A DNA stretch of 64,000 nucleotides from Struthidea cinerea (Eukaryota > Chordata > Aves > Passeriformes > Corcoracidae). The notes under the pieces are model-generated. The model did no database searches. It was not told the origin of the DNA and saw only the letters and a list, made by a program, of their open reading frames with translations. The position numbers were made by a program, and so were the translations under genes. Below, in pieces: positions 1 through 12,777 of the stretch (position 1 is the first letter of the stretch; each line of letters starts with the position of its first letter). Where the stretch lies: NCBI GenBank assembly GCA_013397865.1, contig VZTI01001775.1, positions 124,001-188,000 on the forward strand, read 5' to 3'.

Positions 1-2724
1 ATATATGAACTACAGGTAACAGTAACTGTAAAATCCAGGTCTGAATTTAAGCTTCACTTACAATTTTAGGGATGTGAGTACACACATCTAATTCAGCCTA
101 TTACTGAAAGCAGAGAAAAGCTGCAATTTTGCACAGTAAATGCCAAAGTTGATTAATATTCAGATATGGGCTCTGGTTATCAAGGTACGCAGGTCTGAAT
201 CCGCATCACCCTGGGTCCTGGGCTGAACAAACACAGTGCAATGTGTCCCCAAGCCAGCACATGGCATCCAGGTTGCACTGTATAATTGATGAGAGAGGCC
301 TCTAGGAAACAGAGTCAACCTTAGCACCCACTCACACATTTTACATAAGTTGACTTTGAACTGAGTCCTTTCCTTGTGGTTATAATTTTCATCTTTCTGT
401 ATGTCAGTGGCTACTCAATAAACTACTCCCATGGGGAGTTCTTGGGCACATCAGATTCTTCAGGCAACAGAAGTTTTATTCCTCAGGTTTTTGTTCTTTT
501 TCCATTTGCATAAAAATATTGATAATAACTCCCTGCAAATCAAAGTGAACTCCCTCAATTTCATATTTTAGCACTGCCAATTAATACCCATCATCAGGTG
601 AGGCCTAAGGGTCTCATCCAGGATCCATTTGCAGTGTGCTATTAAAGCTGATTGCACAACATTTGCCAGAACTGTGAAGAGAATGAATGAGAAACAGAAG
701 CATTGTACTGGGAATGGAGTGAGTTTTCTTCATAGTAGCTAGCATGGTGCTTTGTTTTGGGTTTGCAACCAAAACAGTGTTGATAATGCAGGGAAGTTTT
801 GGTTACTGCTGAGAATTCCTTACACAGCACCAGGGTGACGAGGCTGGGAGTGCACAAGGGTGGGCAGGGAACACAGCCCTGACAGCTGACCTCAACTGAC
901 CAGAGGGATGTTTCACACCGTATCATATCTTACCTCATAATAAAAGCTACAGGAAAGAAGAAAGGGGGAACATAAGGAATTTTGGTGTTTGTCTTCACAA
1001 TTAAAAGCTACGCATGACGGAGACCTGCTTTCCTGGAAATGACTATGAACCTACCTGCCAACGGGAAGTAGTGAATAAATTCCTTCTTTTACTTTGCTTG
1101 TGCACACAGTTATCTTCCCCTATTAAACTGGGGTTTTTTCAGCCTACAAATTTTCAGACTTTTACCCTTCCAATTAATTTCTGAGGGAGTCTGAGTGAGC
1201 AGCTGGGTGAGATCTGACTCCTCACCAGGGGTAACCTGGTGAGGGTATTTTCTGTTGTCATTGAAATCTATTAGGTGACATAATGACTTGTGAATCTAAT
1301 TCTTTTCATGTATCACCAGCACATTTTACCATTCCCCTATATATGAAATCTATAATTCTGAAATGTTTTCTTTTTATTTAAAACAAACATTCATTTAATC
1401 TTTTAAGTCACTATATAACCTTTAAAACACATAAAAATATATACTTTGCTATAAAAAGGTAAAAAAATTGAGCATTACTTTATGAGCTAATTAAACATCA
1501 TCACTTATAGTTTTACAGTATTAATAATATGTGCTTCATTAAGTCCGAAATTTAACAAAGGGAAATTAAAACCATGTGTTTTGTCACTTGCCCGTAGGAA
1601 GCAGCAAATTAGAGCAACAGACAGAAGGAAGTTGTTAAAAAATGTAGATGCCTTATTAAATTTTTAAAAAGTAAAGAAAGTCTAAAATTATCAGATGGAA
1701 GTTTATAGGGAAACTCCTTTCTGTAAGAGTTTATAATGGATTTAAAGGATAAATTTCCGACTTGCACAATGCCAAACAAGCAAGACACTGTAACACCAAA
1801 ATCATGCATTTTAATTCAAGCCCTAAAGTGAGTATGATGCAAGTTTATCTATTGTTTTTCCCCGTACTGTCTCCTACAGGCTTCTGAGACAATAGGCCAT
1901 TGAAACAGAGGCTTAAATTTTCTCTTTGGTAAATTTAACCTCCACAGATTTTGTTAAGGTTTCACTCCCTTCTGCTTTATTTTCTACTGGCTTTGTAGAT
2001 CTGTCACTTCTGCATCCTGTATAGCCTGAAGATGAATATAAAAAGAGGCACTGACTAGAGAGAAGTAAAGAAAATTAATTAGGTAATTATATACTCAGCC
2101 TGGCTCTTCTATTATACCCCCTCTCCCTCGTTTTTATTTTGACCATGACCATTACCTTGCTTGCAGGTTTTATAGACCACAGGCCAAACTAACTCCTCCC
2201 TTAGCGAGACAGTCTGTTTTCTCTCACTTGGGAAATAAATCCTTTCCAACATTATTTGTTTCCTATATTACTGCTCTTCATCTTCTTTAAAAGAGAGAAA
2301 AAAGAAGATTAATTAAGCCCAGTGGTGCCAATACAATTTGTGCTTCATTTGATATAGACACACCAGAGGAAGCTATTTGCACATACATGAAAAATGAAAT
2401 AACTACACAGGAAAAAAAGATTGCAGCATGCTGAACAGAAGTTATAAATGCCTCAAGAAGAGGCAACAGTATTTTTAAGATATCAGTTAAATTAAAGACT
2501 GACACAAAGTCATCGATGGTAGGGAAATTATTATCTATTGACACTTTAGCAGAGTCAGGATTTAATTTAGCCTTCAATTTAGTGCCTTCAATAGAGTTTT
2601 GTAATTCTTAATAATAAAGTATATGCCAATAGTTCTGATATAAGTATAGTAGTATAACTCCCATCTCAATGTTTATTTTTGGTTCTAAAATACTTTTTCC
2701 TTGTATCTACTTTGAATTAACCCT
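1..2724. other. Unique AT-rich noncoding DNA
   Basis: No gene, repeat family or RNA was recognised here. Open frames are short (under 100 codons) and occur in both orientations, as expected by chance in AT-rich DNA. The only structured item I noted is the short perfect hairpin at 1220-1244, listed separately. Confidence 0.6.
1220..1244. repeat. Perfect 10-bp inverted repeat (hairpin)
   Basis: The arms CCTCACCAGG and CCTGGTGAGG are exact reverse complements around a 5-nt GGTAA spacer. It is GC-richer than its surroundings. No U-tract or gene end lies next to it, so no terminator role is suggested. Confidence 0.85.
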
Positions 2725-3125
2725 CTACTACTTTAAAAAAATTAGCCCTTGTCTTATAGCAATAGGCCCTATTAAAAAGTTTGTCCCCAACTTTCTTATA
2801 GCCCTTTAAGTACTGAAAGACCACCCAGACCCTTCTCCAGGCTGAACAACCCTAAATCTCAGCCTTTTCTCATAGGAGAAGCGCTCCATCCTTCTGATTA
2901 GCTTTGTGGCCCTTCTCTGGTCGTGCTAAAACAGATCCATATCTTCCCATGTTGAGGACCCCAGACGTGGATGCAGCATTCCAGATGGGATCTAAGAAGA
3001 ACACAGTGGAGAGGCAGAATCACTTCCCTTGAATTGCTGGTCACACTCCATTTGCTGCAGCCCAGGATACAGCTGGCTTTTCAGGGTATGGGTGCACATT
3101 GTCGGCTTAGACACAGATTGTCATA
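2725..3125 (-). mobile_element. CR1 LINE fragment, minus orientation
   Basis: The plus strand reads the reverse complement of a typical avian CR1 3' portion. Recognisable phrases are 'cccttctccaggctgaac', 'gtggcccttctctgg', 'gatgcagcattccagatggg' and 'gcagcccaggatacagctgg'. The copy lacks both the 5' coding part and the extreme 3' tail, and carries many substitutions, so it is old. Short frames overlapping it are meaningless. CR1 is the dominant LINE of birds and copies are normally 5' truncated. The left edge is approximate because similarity fades gradually. Confidence 0.88.
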
Positions 3126-6100
3126 TCCAAAAATTAGACTAAAAAAAAACTTTTGAATTCCCTCTCCTTGCCCACATACAAGGATCCCAGATTTCAAAAA
3201 TGGCCTTGTGTTTCTTCCTCAGTAGTCAGAATCCTGGAGCATGGTTTTCAATTCCCCTTCCAAAACACCTCAGTTTAAACATGACAGTCAGTCCCAGTGC
3301 GCCTTGAAAGTTGTGAACCGACTGCAAATGGTTGAAACCAGTTTTGCATGGATAGCCAAGAGACAGTCTGTTGGGTCATGATAATCTTGTCTGTCAAAGC
3401 AGTGCACTGTCAACTCCTGAGTGTACAAAATCACTTCTTCTCACAGCTGTTTGCTCCAAGTGGCATGGAGAGATAACTATAAATCTGAGAGAACTGGAAG
3501 ACATGACTACTAGTAACAGGGACAAAAATCAGAGTAGAAGATTAACAAGGAAGAAGCCAGAGAATTAATAGTGAGCCTCTACTCAATAATCATACATTCC
3601 ATTCACAAAATAAATACATAAAGTGCTTGGCAGTGATCTTACCTCTGCATTGCAATCATTTCATGTCCTTTCCACTATAAAGTGAAATATTTGATATGTG
3701 AAAGATGAGAAAGGTGGGAAAGTGGGTAAACAGGGATAAGTCAGTGAATACAAACATCAACATTTGGAAGCTGTCACTAACATGCAAACAAGAAAAGCTG
3801 CTAGCAGCAATGAGAGCCTGGATGTCAGCAATGTTTGTTTTTCACTCTTGTAAAGGGCTCTTTCTGTGAAATTTAATTACACAATTAAAGTCATAAGTGT
3901 TTTCTGCACATGTAAGATCCACAATCTGCTGAGCAGAGCAGAGCAGCTCTGTTTTGCAGCTTCATACTCAACAAACTTCGGTGTAGAAATTGTCTCAAGC
4001 TAAGCCCAATGAAATGCTTATGTCTGACTGGGGCCTCTAACGGCTAGTAAATAAAGACCCTCCTTTTACAAATACCACAGCATAAATGGGGCATACTGGG
4101 AGATATATGCACATTCCCTGATACATCCGCATGTGGCCGTGTGAATGGACAGCAAATGTATTAAATTTGCATAACAACATCGCATTAACACCTCTGCTAA
4201 GACAAGATTCACTTGGGAGAAAAGCAAGCTGTGGCACTTGCCTACGAGATGAGGCTAATTCTCCAAATGCTGTCAGAAAGAAAAAGGATTTAATTTATAA
4301 GCCTCTATTTAACTCTATGTCATTCTAGTACCAGGAGTTTGCCTACAAAGTTGCAGCAAGTGATGCTGTGTAGATGAGAAATGGAACAGTAATGGCAGGA
4401 GTAAAGATCTGCAATTCAATATATAGATCTGAAAATATTGCTGCCTATCATATTACATCATCATAGCTTACACATGTGCACAAACGTCAGCTGCACTTAA
4501 AAAGAAGTAATAAAGACAGGGACCACAGCAGGAAAATGGCTCAAAGGGCTGCACATGCAGGGAGTATGGGAACCAAAAGTGAGAAGACAAAGAACTTTCT
4601 AAGTAATTTGCAAAAGTGGCAATGGTTTAACATAAATTCCTATACAGATTCACATTTAAATTTAGAATCACTTATGTCCCTTCAATTTGGACTTACATTC
4701 AAGCCCACTTAAACCAACCCAGGATAACCTTCTGTCTTCCACTCTGTAGTAAGCATTATTTTTCTTAAAGTCTCAAGATAAAGCTTCCAACAGCACAGAT
4801 TTTATACTATGACAAGCATATGTTTTTCTGAAAGTTTAATTTAACTTTCCAACATTTGGGAAACATCATTGTAGACCAGGAGATCATTTGACTACATCTA
4901 TTTCATTTTGATTAAAGAGATAGCAATATAGTCATTTATTTAAAAGAAGCAATTTCTACAGCCGTGCACAGGCTCACGCAGTGCAAAACCATGATTTTCG
5001 AGCTAACAGAAAAGACTTAAGTTTTAAAACCAGTTCAAAAACCTTTATCTGAACAGAAGCTGATTTTGTTGACATAGCACTCAGCTAGTGCCCGTAAATT
5101 GCAGTGATGCAGCTGTTAGTGTCCTACGCTGGGGAGTGGTGTTTTATAAAGCTGTCCTCCTTATGAGACAGTTTTACCGGTACCTTTGACACTGCTTTTC
5201 AGAAAATGTGTCAAGGGTTTAAAAACTGGCAAAACACAAGAGACAACTTAAAAAAAAGGCATAAAGTCAGTTTCCCGAACCCATTCTTTCTAGTCTTTCA
5301 GACTCATTAAATTTCCTATATCTTTAATTCCTAAAATTCTAGTATTTTTAACTGAATTGCGATGTCCTTTTCAGGATTCCTTTTTTTTTTTTTAAATGCA
5401 GGGCATTTGAAGAACAATAACCAAACTTGTTCTCTTTATGAGAAAAGGCTGTATAAACATTTTACCTGTAATGTGGAAACCTCTTTTCCACTCTTTCGAA
5501 GTATTTGACTGATTTCTGCTTTCACCTCCAATAAGGTGATCTCCCTTTCCCAGTTTGATAAACTTTATTGAAGCATTGTTTTTATGTTATGTTTATTCCT
5601 TGGAGTGTAAAACTTTGAATTAGGTTTGATTAAGAAGATTAAGTGATTTGATTAAGTGTGGATTTTTTTCAACGTTTGAGCACTGTCATTAGGATCATTT
5701 ATATTCCTCAGAGAAAATTAGAAGAAAACTATAGCATTGCTACTTCCCCACTTCCCCTTTCATCTAACAGGATAGTCCACCAAACAATAAACAAATCATG
5801 TATAACTTTATTTATTCATTATACCCTGTATTTAATATGCCTATAAACTTATCAGCTTATTCATCTTCTGTTATCTTGTAAGCTGAACCACACAGGATAT
5901 ACAACACTGATTTAATGGAGCATTCAGAATATATTTCAAAGAGACCTTTCAGTGCATCAGGAAGAGTCAAGGCTTCTGCTTCAAAATATATGCATATATA
6001 TTTCTTCTGTCTGAATCATGGACAAAATCCACTGCTGATACTCTTTTTCTCTTGTAAGGAAATAAGTAACAGTGCCCGGAGTGATGTCATTTATTGAATG

Positions 6101-6616
6101 TCTTCCTGAAAGGAAAGGGATTGACTGACTACAACTGCTACAAAATACCATCACTGTAAATACTAGAATAGATTATATTTCAAATAATAAATTTCCATAA
6201 AGGAATTAATTCTGTCCGACAGTCATCTCCCTCTGAGACATGTTAGCTCAAGGCTATTGACTGGGCTGATTACTGCTAAATATATAATACATACTGAATG
6301 CTCTTTAAGAATAAAAATTGAGAACAGTTTTGATGCTGTGTTCTCTTCCTCTGCTAATATATCTTAGCATATTAAAAATGCCAAAGTAATGCCAGGTTTT
6401 AAAACTTTCCTTGTAGGAGGCAGAACTTGCAAGTTTGAAGCAACTTCTCTACCCTTACATTCCTACATTAGCGTCTTCCCATTGCAATAGTCAACTCCTC
6501 ACAATTGTAAAAAACAAGCAAATTCACAGTGGCAAGCTTGGGTTTTTCTTGGTGAAGCTACTAGACATGAGCTTGTCTGGGACCTTAGATGTGTATAAAT
6601 AAAGATGTCTTCTCTT
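3126..6616. other. Unique AT-rich noncoding DNA
   Basis: No gene or repeat family was recognised. It contains a T-run of about 14 bases near 5381-5394 and a small cluster of GATTAAG words at 5628-5657. Open frames are at most 78 codons and look like none I know. Confidence 0.55.
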
Positions 6617-7080
6617 GATGAAAAGCAGTGTGGCCAGCAGTTCTAGGGCAGAGATCATCCCCCTGTACTCAGCACAGGTACAGGCTGCACCTCAAATCCT
6701 GTGTTCAGTTTTGGGCCCCTCACTACAAGAAGGACATGGAGGTGTTGCAGTGTGTCCAGAGAAGGGAACAAAGCTGTTGAAGGATCTGGAGCACAAGTCT
6801 TATGAGGAGCAGCTGAGGGAGCTGTGTGTGTTTAGCCTGAAGAAAAGGAGACTCAGGGGTGACCTTATTGCCCTCTACAACGCCCTGAAAGGAGGGTGTA
6901 ACCAGCTGGGGGTCAGCCCCTTCTCCCATGTAACAAGTGACAGGACAAGAGGAAATCACCTTGAGTTGTCACAGGGGAGGTTTAAATTGGATATTAGGAA
7001 AAATTTCTTCATAGAAAGAGTTGTCAAGCATTGGAACAGACTGCCCTGGAAAGGGGTTGGATCACTAATTCCTTCCTCAT
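6617..7080 (+). mobile_element. CR1 LINE fragment, plus orientation
   Basis: The sequence follows the CR1 3' region in sense direction: 'gttttgggcccctcactac', 'ggtgttgcagtgtgtccag', 'gaggagcagctgagggag', 'ggtgaccttattgccctct' and 'ggatattaggaaaaatttc'. A frame of about 159 codons stays open across 6615-7094, but it lies downstream of the reverse-transcriptase domain and only reflects moderate decay of the element. The copy stops at about 7080 without the terminal ATTCTATGATTCTAT tail, so both ends are truncated. Confidence 0.92.
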
Positions 7081-7764
7081 GTGTCATACAGTGATTTATT
7101 AAGCGAAATACTGTGCTGGTCACACTTTTATTGCAGTGATTTTACATGCTGCACATACACATTTTAGGAATCAAAGGCAGAATACAATAGTACTTTAAAA
7201 TAATCTTCATATGATCATATAGAAATTTTATAGGGGGAGGAAATGTTTGTGGCAGGAAATAATCTGGAAGTCATGCTTCCATGAGACAAGGAAGAGACCT
7301 TCCCAAAATAAGCACTAGTAAATTATTCTAACTTGGGTGCAGCTTGCACATAATTAAGACCTTGCATTCTAACTTCAACAGCCCCAGAAGAAAACAATCA
7401 CAGATCTCCTCAAAGCCTGAATTCAGTAGCAGGAAAATCTAAATATGCACAGCTCAAGACTGCTTTGTTCAGTGCTGTTGCTGCAGGGCTCTTTTCTATA
7501 ATCTAGCAATTACAGTATTTGCCTAGTAGTATGAACAATTCCCTGTACAGCACTCTGCAGCTCAGCCTGATGCAAACAAGCTCAAGTCTCTATGCCAGAT
7601 TTTGTCTTCAGATACACATGCAATAATCCCTCTGATACACGTAAGACAAATCCCTTCCAAAGGAAAAAATGAGAAGTTTTCCACAGGCTTGGATCTCAGT
7701 CTGTCAGCATTAACAAGGGTAAGGTAGAGAAAGAAACAGAGAAAGCATGTCACTTGCCCTCTAC

Positions 7765-7818
7765 AAATAAAATTATAAAAAAAATAAAATAAAATAAATA
7801 AAATAATAAAATAAAATA
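7765..7818. repeat. (AAAAT)n / (AAAT)n low-complexity tract
   Basis: An interrupted array of aaaat and aaat units spans about 54 bp. It lies within a minus-strand frame (7562-7960), where it encodes a run of hydrophobic and aromatic residues that could be mistaken for a membrane segment. Confidence 0.85.
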
Positions 7819-10360
7819 CACTTGAGAAGGCTAATACTGTGAGGATGAAAGTTACAGTGCTTAATATAAAATGTGTTAACACAGCTATTTCACACCTCGA
7901 AGTTTTATAAGAAATAAAGATTTTTAGCTCTCCTTGGAAGGCTGTGAATCTGTAAACCAAGGTATAATTTGATCAATGGCCTAAAAATGTAGGGGTGTTT
8001 TGTTCCACCCAAACTGTAGCTGTATAATACCAACAGTGTTCATTTAATTTGTGTTTTATAGAGTACTGTTTCTGTGAGAAAACATGGGAGGACATAAATT
8101 TAAAAAAAAAAAAAAGTGAGCAGAGCTAGAAATAATTCATCATTATTTTTTAAGATACCAAAGGCAGTACTTCTATAAAATGCTATAAAATGTACTTTTT
8201 ATTAAAAAAAAAAAAGAAGAAAACAAGGTTAACTTTTAAGACAGAATAATCAGCATCTATGAGCAGAGATCCACCAAAGCAGTTTTTTATAAAGCAGTCT
8301 CAAGAGTAATTGAAATTAAAAATTAAAAGCATATCTTCACATGGAGTTTTATCCCATATTTTCTAAACAAAAGTGAAAATTTTGGCAAAAAAAATTCTAG
8401 AGATATCTTATAGGAGTTAATTAAATATTTACCTGTGGTTTAATTACACAAAAGCATACTACATTTTCAAATAGCAACTAAGAGTAATATTTATTAAAAA
8501 TATGTCTTAATTGTAAATAGGTACAGAATACTTTCAGAATTCATCTTTGACACATCTTTACAGCAGGCACACTTGCACACTAAGTGCTGAGCATAACACA
8601 TTTCTGAGGCATCTTTACTTCACTGCTATTTTAATACCAATTTAAATGTCCTTTTTAGTCCAGACTCGCTGTTGAATTTCAGAAATACACTCCCAAGTAT
8701 CCATATTCTTTTTTTCTGTACGTGAAGAGTGCAGTTCATTTTTATTGCTTGGTTGAAAAATTCATAAAATTGTTTTTCTTTGAAAAATCTGATTTTAATT
8801 TAAGTGAAAAATACTAATCATTCTTATGTACGAGACAGTAGTGTACCGCGTAGGAAAGAAGGAAAAAAAAATCAAACCAGACATAGAAGTTAACACTGCT
8901 TAGAAGACCACATACAAAATAAGGCTTGTCAAGGGTTACAACACAGGTGCAAAATATGATGTGACCAGACTGACATACCTGTACCTTCTCATCTGCAATG
9001 TACTTTCTACACAGCTCACATTTTTGCAAACAAAATTCAGCAAATAAAAGCAGCCACACTTCTAATCTTTCCCTCCAACACAGAAATCCAGCTTCATGCT
9101 GAGAAGTGGGCATGTGTAACCAAAAGTTTTCGAAAGGTTGGACAAATGAACTTCTCAGCAATGAACAGATGTTTCTGCTCATGCAGAAAATGAATTTACC
9201 ACTAGCTACTAATCTTTGTCTCCTCCAGCTGCTCCATTGTATTCAGTAGTAAAGCTTGACCTGATAATATCTTATGCTCTTCCTTTGTAATATCCCTCAA
9301 GAACAGCAAGAAAAGAAAGAACAAGAACATTCCACTCAAAAAAATAATTAAAAGATCAAAAGGATTTTTATTGCCTTTTGAGATGTCTTTCAGTAATTCT
9401 TGGCAAGACATTCTTTTCCTGGTAGAACACTTTAGGATAAAGTTGAGTAAACTTTTGCTTAGCTCCTTGCATGTACTGTTTATAAAACAATTTGTTTCTC
9501 CAGAGGAAATAAAACTAGTATCTTAAGACTAGAGTTCCCATAAGAATATGAAATAGTTGATAAAAATCTTTCAAAAGTAGACTTTAAAGGGCACCAAAGA
9601 GTTCAGGACAAACAGCATTCATCTCTCATTCAAGTGTCTACAGAAAGTATTAGTCTTGTCTGTGGACATCTATGAACCATGCAAAAATTCTGGTCTCCTG
9701 CTAGGGTACATGCACACAGAAGACTGTCAGCTGTCAGCAGTACAGTTCCACGTTATTCTATGCCCTACAGGTGTGCAGTGAAATAACCTTGAGGAAGAAA
9801 TGAAAAAAAATTGAAAAACAGTGATGGATGTTACAAAGAATTATTAGATGGCAGTTCAAAGCCGAAAAGGGAGGGAAGATTCTGCCATTATAGCTGATTC
9901 TGAAAGAAATTTTTTAGTTTCCCAGAAATATTCTCATTTTCCTCATTTCTTCAGTCAGCCTAATAAAAGACACTGAGATATTTCCTCTGGTATGTTTCAC
10001 AGATACCTCTTTTGTAATTCTCTCTGAGAAGAGGTAGCACTTTATAATAAAATAAACAGACAAGCAAAATCTCTGCATTATTAAGATAAGTAAATTTATT
10101 CAATTACTAAAATAAATAAAAAGGTTATTCTCATAATAAAAAATGTCATAACACAGTATCAAACTCTGAAAATCAATGAAGGCTTGCCTATTAGTTTTTA
10201 AGATCAGTCTGGTATAGCTATAGATTCAAGTTAAGACATTCATCCTTCTTTCTTTACATGCCATGATCCTTCAAACATGTTAGACATAGCAATAGTCCTC
10301 CAAAGAATATGTTTTATTGAAAGAGAAAAGGGAAATTAAAATCTATGCCTTCCTTTTCAT

Positions 10361-10425
10361 TAAAAAAAAAACCAAAACAAAACCATAAAAAACAAACCAA
10401 CTAAATAATAAACAAACAAACAAAG
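10361..10425. repeat. A-rich / (AAAC)n tract
   Basis: An A-run followed by degenerate caaaa and aaac units. It could be a simple repeat or the decayed tail of a retrocopy, but no retrocopied gene was recognised upstream on either side. Confidence 0.75.
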
Positions 10426-12337
10426 AGTTTCATATACTTTCAACCAATTTCAAAAACACCTTAAAATACCCATAACTGGATCATTTCATCTGGATCCTAT
10501 CTTGAATAAACTTTTATTGGAATAATTGAAAAAAACGGTCCTAAAATGTTCTAAATTAAAAGGTTATTGCCATCAATAAATTATTCAGACACAGTTTAAA
10601 ATTCATACTGTTTCCAAAGCATTTACTTTTTGGATACATGTGTTACTATACATTTTCTCAGTTTGTGGTAGAAAAGCAGAGCCTGTGTAGGTACAATCTG
10701 CCACTTTTTTTCAGTTTATAAAATGAAAACTCTGCTAGTCAGAGTAGTTGCAGGAATTTATGCTCAAGTATCAGTCTACTCTCCAATACAGTTACATTGT
10801 TAGGAAAGCACAAGGATATAATCTTAAGGTACCAGGAACAGTTGTGGATTTTAGTTTTCTTTGCTCTACAAATATTTGAAAATCACATTCTGCAGTAAGT
10901 ATCATAAACTCAACAACAAATTACACCTTTCCTTTCCTCTGAGAATCACATTAATAAGGAAAATTCAAAATTTTGTGGTCAAGACCAAGCAATTATTCTC
11001 ATAAACATCACCAATTTAATGTTTCCCCTGGCAAACCATCAAATAGCCTTTTTTCTTTTAGAAAAAGTAAAAGTAAATAGGCAAGCTCTTCATGAAATAT
11101 GTGAATGTGAATTGGCTTATAAACTAAATCAGTCTAGACTGCAGATTTCATAAATCTACTATACAAGTCTCCTCAAGCTGTCTGATTTTTATGCTGACAG
11201 ACCTATCACATCCTGTACAATGATCAGTAAACCTCTCTACTTGCTCTGGCTCTATATGAGGGATTCCTCGAATACAGTGAAAAGAACAAGTGTGTTGAAC
11301 CAAAATAGAGGTGTCTGTGCCATGAGAGGCATACATTACTGAGTAAAAATAATTTCGTGCTTGCAGTTTCTGTTGGGACTCTCTGTTGACTGGCTGGTTG
11401 GTTGGTTTGATGTGGGTTTTTTGTGGATTTTTAATTTTTTTTTCTTTTTTTTTTATAAACATTTAAGGAAAGAAGACAACTTATCACCATGCAAATGGTA
11501 AAAGAATAAAACTGGTGATTATGTATGTTTGTTGTGTAGCTGTTTCTCGCTTCTTATCCCCAATTCCCCCCACTAATTATCTGAAAGACCATGGGACTAC
11601 TTGATGAAAAGTAAGGTGTTTGGAGAGCTGTTGGCAGGCCTTTAAACATGGTATTGATTAATGTATGGGGTGTTTTTTATTTTATCAGATGAACCAAAAA
11701 ATGTTCTTTAGAATTCCAGAGGTTTTTGCTAGCATCAGGCTAAATTGCAGAGCTACTTTCATACCATCTTTTGTGCCATGTGCTCTGTAGTAATGGTAAC
11801 CCTGGGTCGCATTAGGCAGACTACACTCTGTATCTTCTAAGCTGAAAAAAAATGAATAGAAAGAAAGTCTCATAGATGGCTATATTACAGATTTTACAAC
11901 AGCGTAATTCCCACAAATTTTTGTGGGCAGCTCTGTCTTGCAGGAGTCCATATTAAAAAAAAAAAAATCAAACAGGAATGCTACTGCAGCAGAGAGGATA
12001 TTTGCTTTTCTGCTGGATGGCATATGTTGCAGTTATATCTAAAGATTGTCAACACTGGCAAGGCCATTTTCTAGTAAAATTGACTTTCCCCATTCCCAGT
12101 CTTCTGCTATCTAGATTTCCTGATGCCAGGACTGACAGATTTTAGCAGAAAGAGTAATTCACACATATTATATCTTCAGCATGAGGGGTCAGGGTAAACT
12201 CTACACAACATGGTAGCAATAATAACTGAAGTGTGACTGGTAGGAGAGGTATTCATGTCATGCTGGAGCTGTCGTGCAGGTGACAGAGTTTCCCTGGAAT
12301 TTGACATAGCACATGGAAAGGATTTGTGTTTTTATGG

Positions 12338-12772
12338 TGTCCTGGTTCCAGCAAGGACAGGGTTAATTTTTGCAGTAGCCAGGTGGGGGCACAGCTAGGA
12401 CCTGGAGGTTATTCTGTACCATCTCATACCATTGCCAAGAGCAGAAGGAAGGGATAATTTCTGCGGAGAAGGCGTTCCTCCCAGTCGAGTGAGTGTGGCA
12501 GAGGGAGAGGTTGGGTAACGCCAGTTCTGAGCAGTCACGTGTGAATCCTTTGCCTCTCTTGTACACTTTGTTATTGATATTGTAGCTGTTACTGTTCATT
12601 TTCTTATCTCATTGCTGTTTCCAGTAAACTCTTCTTATCTCAGTCTGTGATATTTACCTTTTGCGTCTCCAATTCTCCTCTCCAGCCAACTGCAGGGAAG
12701 GGGAAGGGAGAGCAAGGGAGCAGCACATGGTTTCAGTGGCAACACTAATTTGGGCAATAACATTCCTAAACA
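12338..12772 (+). mobile_element. Solo ERVL-like LTR with 5-bp target duplication
   Basis: It begins TGTCCTGGTTCCAGCAAGGA, a classic avian ERVL-type LTR opening, and ends CCTAAACA, giving TG...CA termini. The 5-bp word TATGG lies immediately before it (12333-12337) and immediately after it (12773-12777), matching the 5-bp duplication typical of class III (ERVL) integration. The polyadenylation signal is a variant AGTAAA at 12623-12628, which sets plus orientation. No gag, pol or env sequence flanks it, so it is a solo LTR left by LTR-LTR recombination. It is about 435 bp. The 3' terminal section is diverged from the consensus I remember, so the right edge rests mainly on the matching TATGG. 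Confidence 0.82.
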
Positions 12773-12777
12773 TATGG

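Larger units (their letters stand above)
7081..12332. other. Unique AT-rich noncoding DNA with A-rich tracts
   Basis: No recognised gene or transposon lies here. Low-complexity tracts include the A/T repeat at 7765-7818, A-runs near 8101 and 8205, the (AAAC)-like tract at 10361-10425 and an A-run near 11955. A short minus-strand frame at 9202-9411 with one hydrophobic segment is treated among the findings. Other frames look random. Confidence 0.5.

Noticed and set aside
7562..7960. 132-codon minus-strand frame with apparent membrane helices
   Set aside because: The hydrophobic part is encoded by an (AAAAT)n low-complexity tract.
8814..9182. Minus-strand frame with a RING/SIAH-like cysteine pattern (CELC ... 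CQSGH ... C)
   Set aside because: The pattern C-x2-C ... C-x3-H-x3-C is suggestive, but the next pair is C-x1-C rather than C-x2-C, the remaining ligands are missing and the rest of the frame is hydrophobic and aromatic. Probably chance; a translated search would settle it.
11148..11462. 104-codon minus-strand frame with several Cys and His
   Set aside because: Its start lies in a T/A-rich low-complexity tract, no splice sites or family were recognised, and the length is unremarkable for this base composition.
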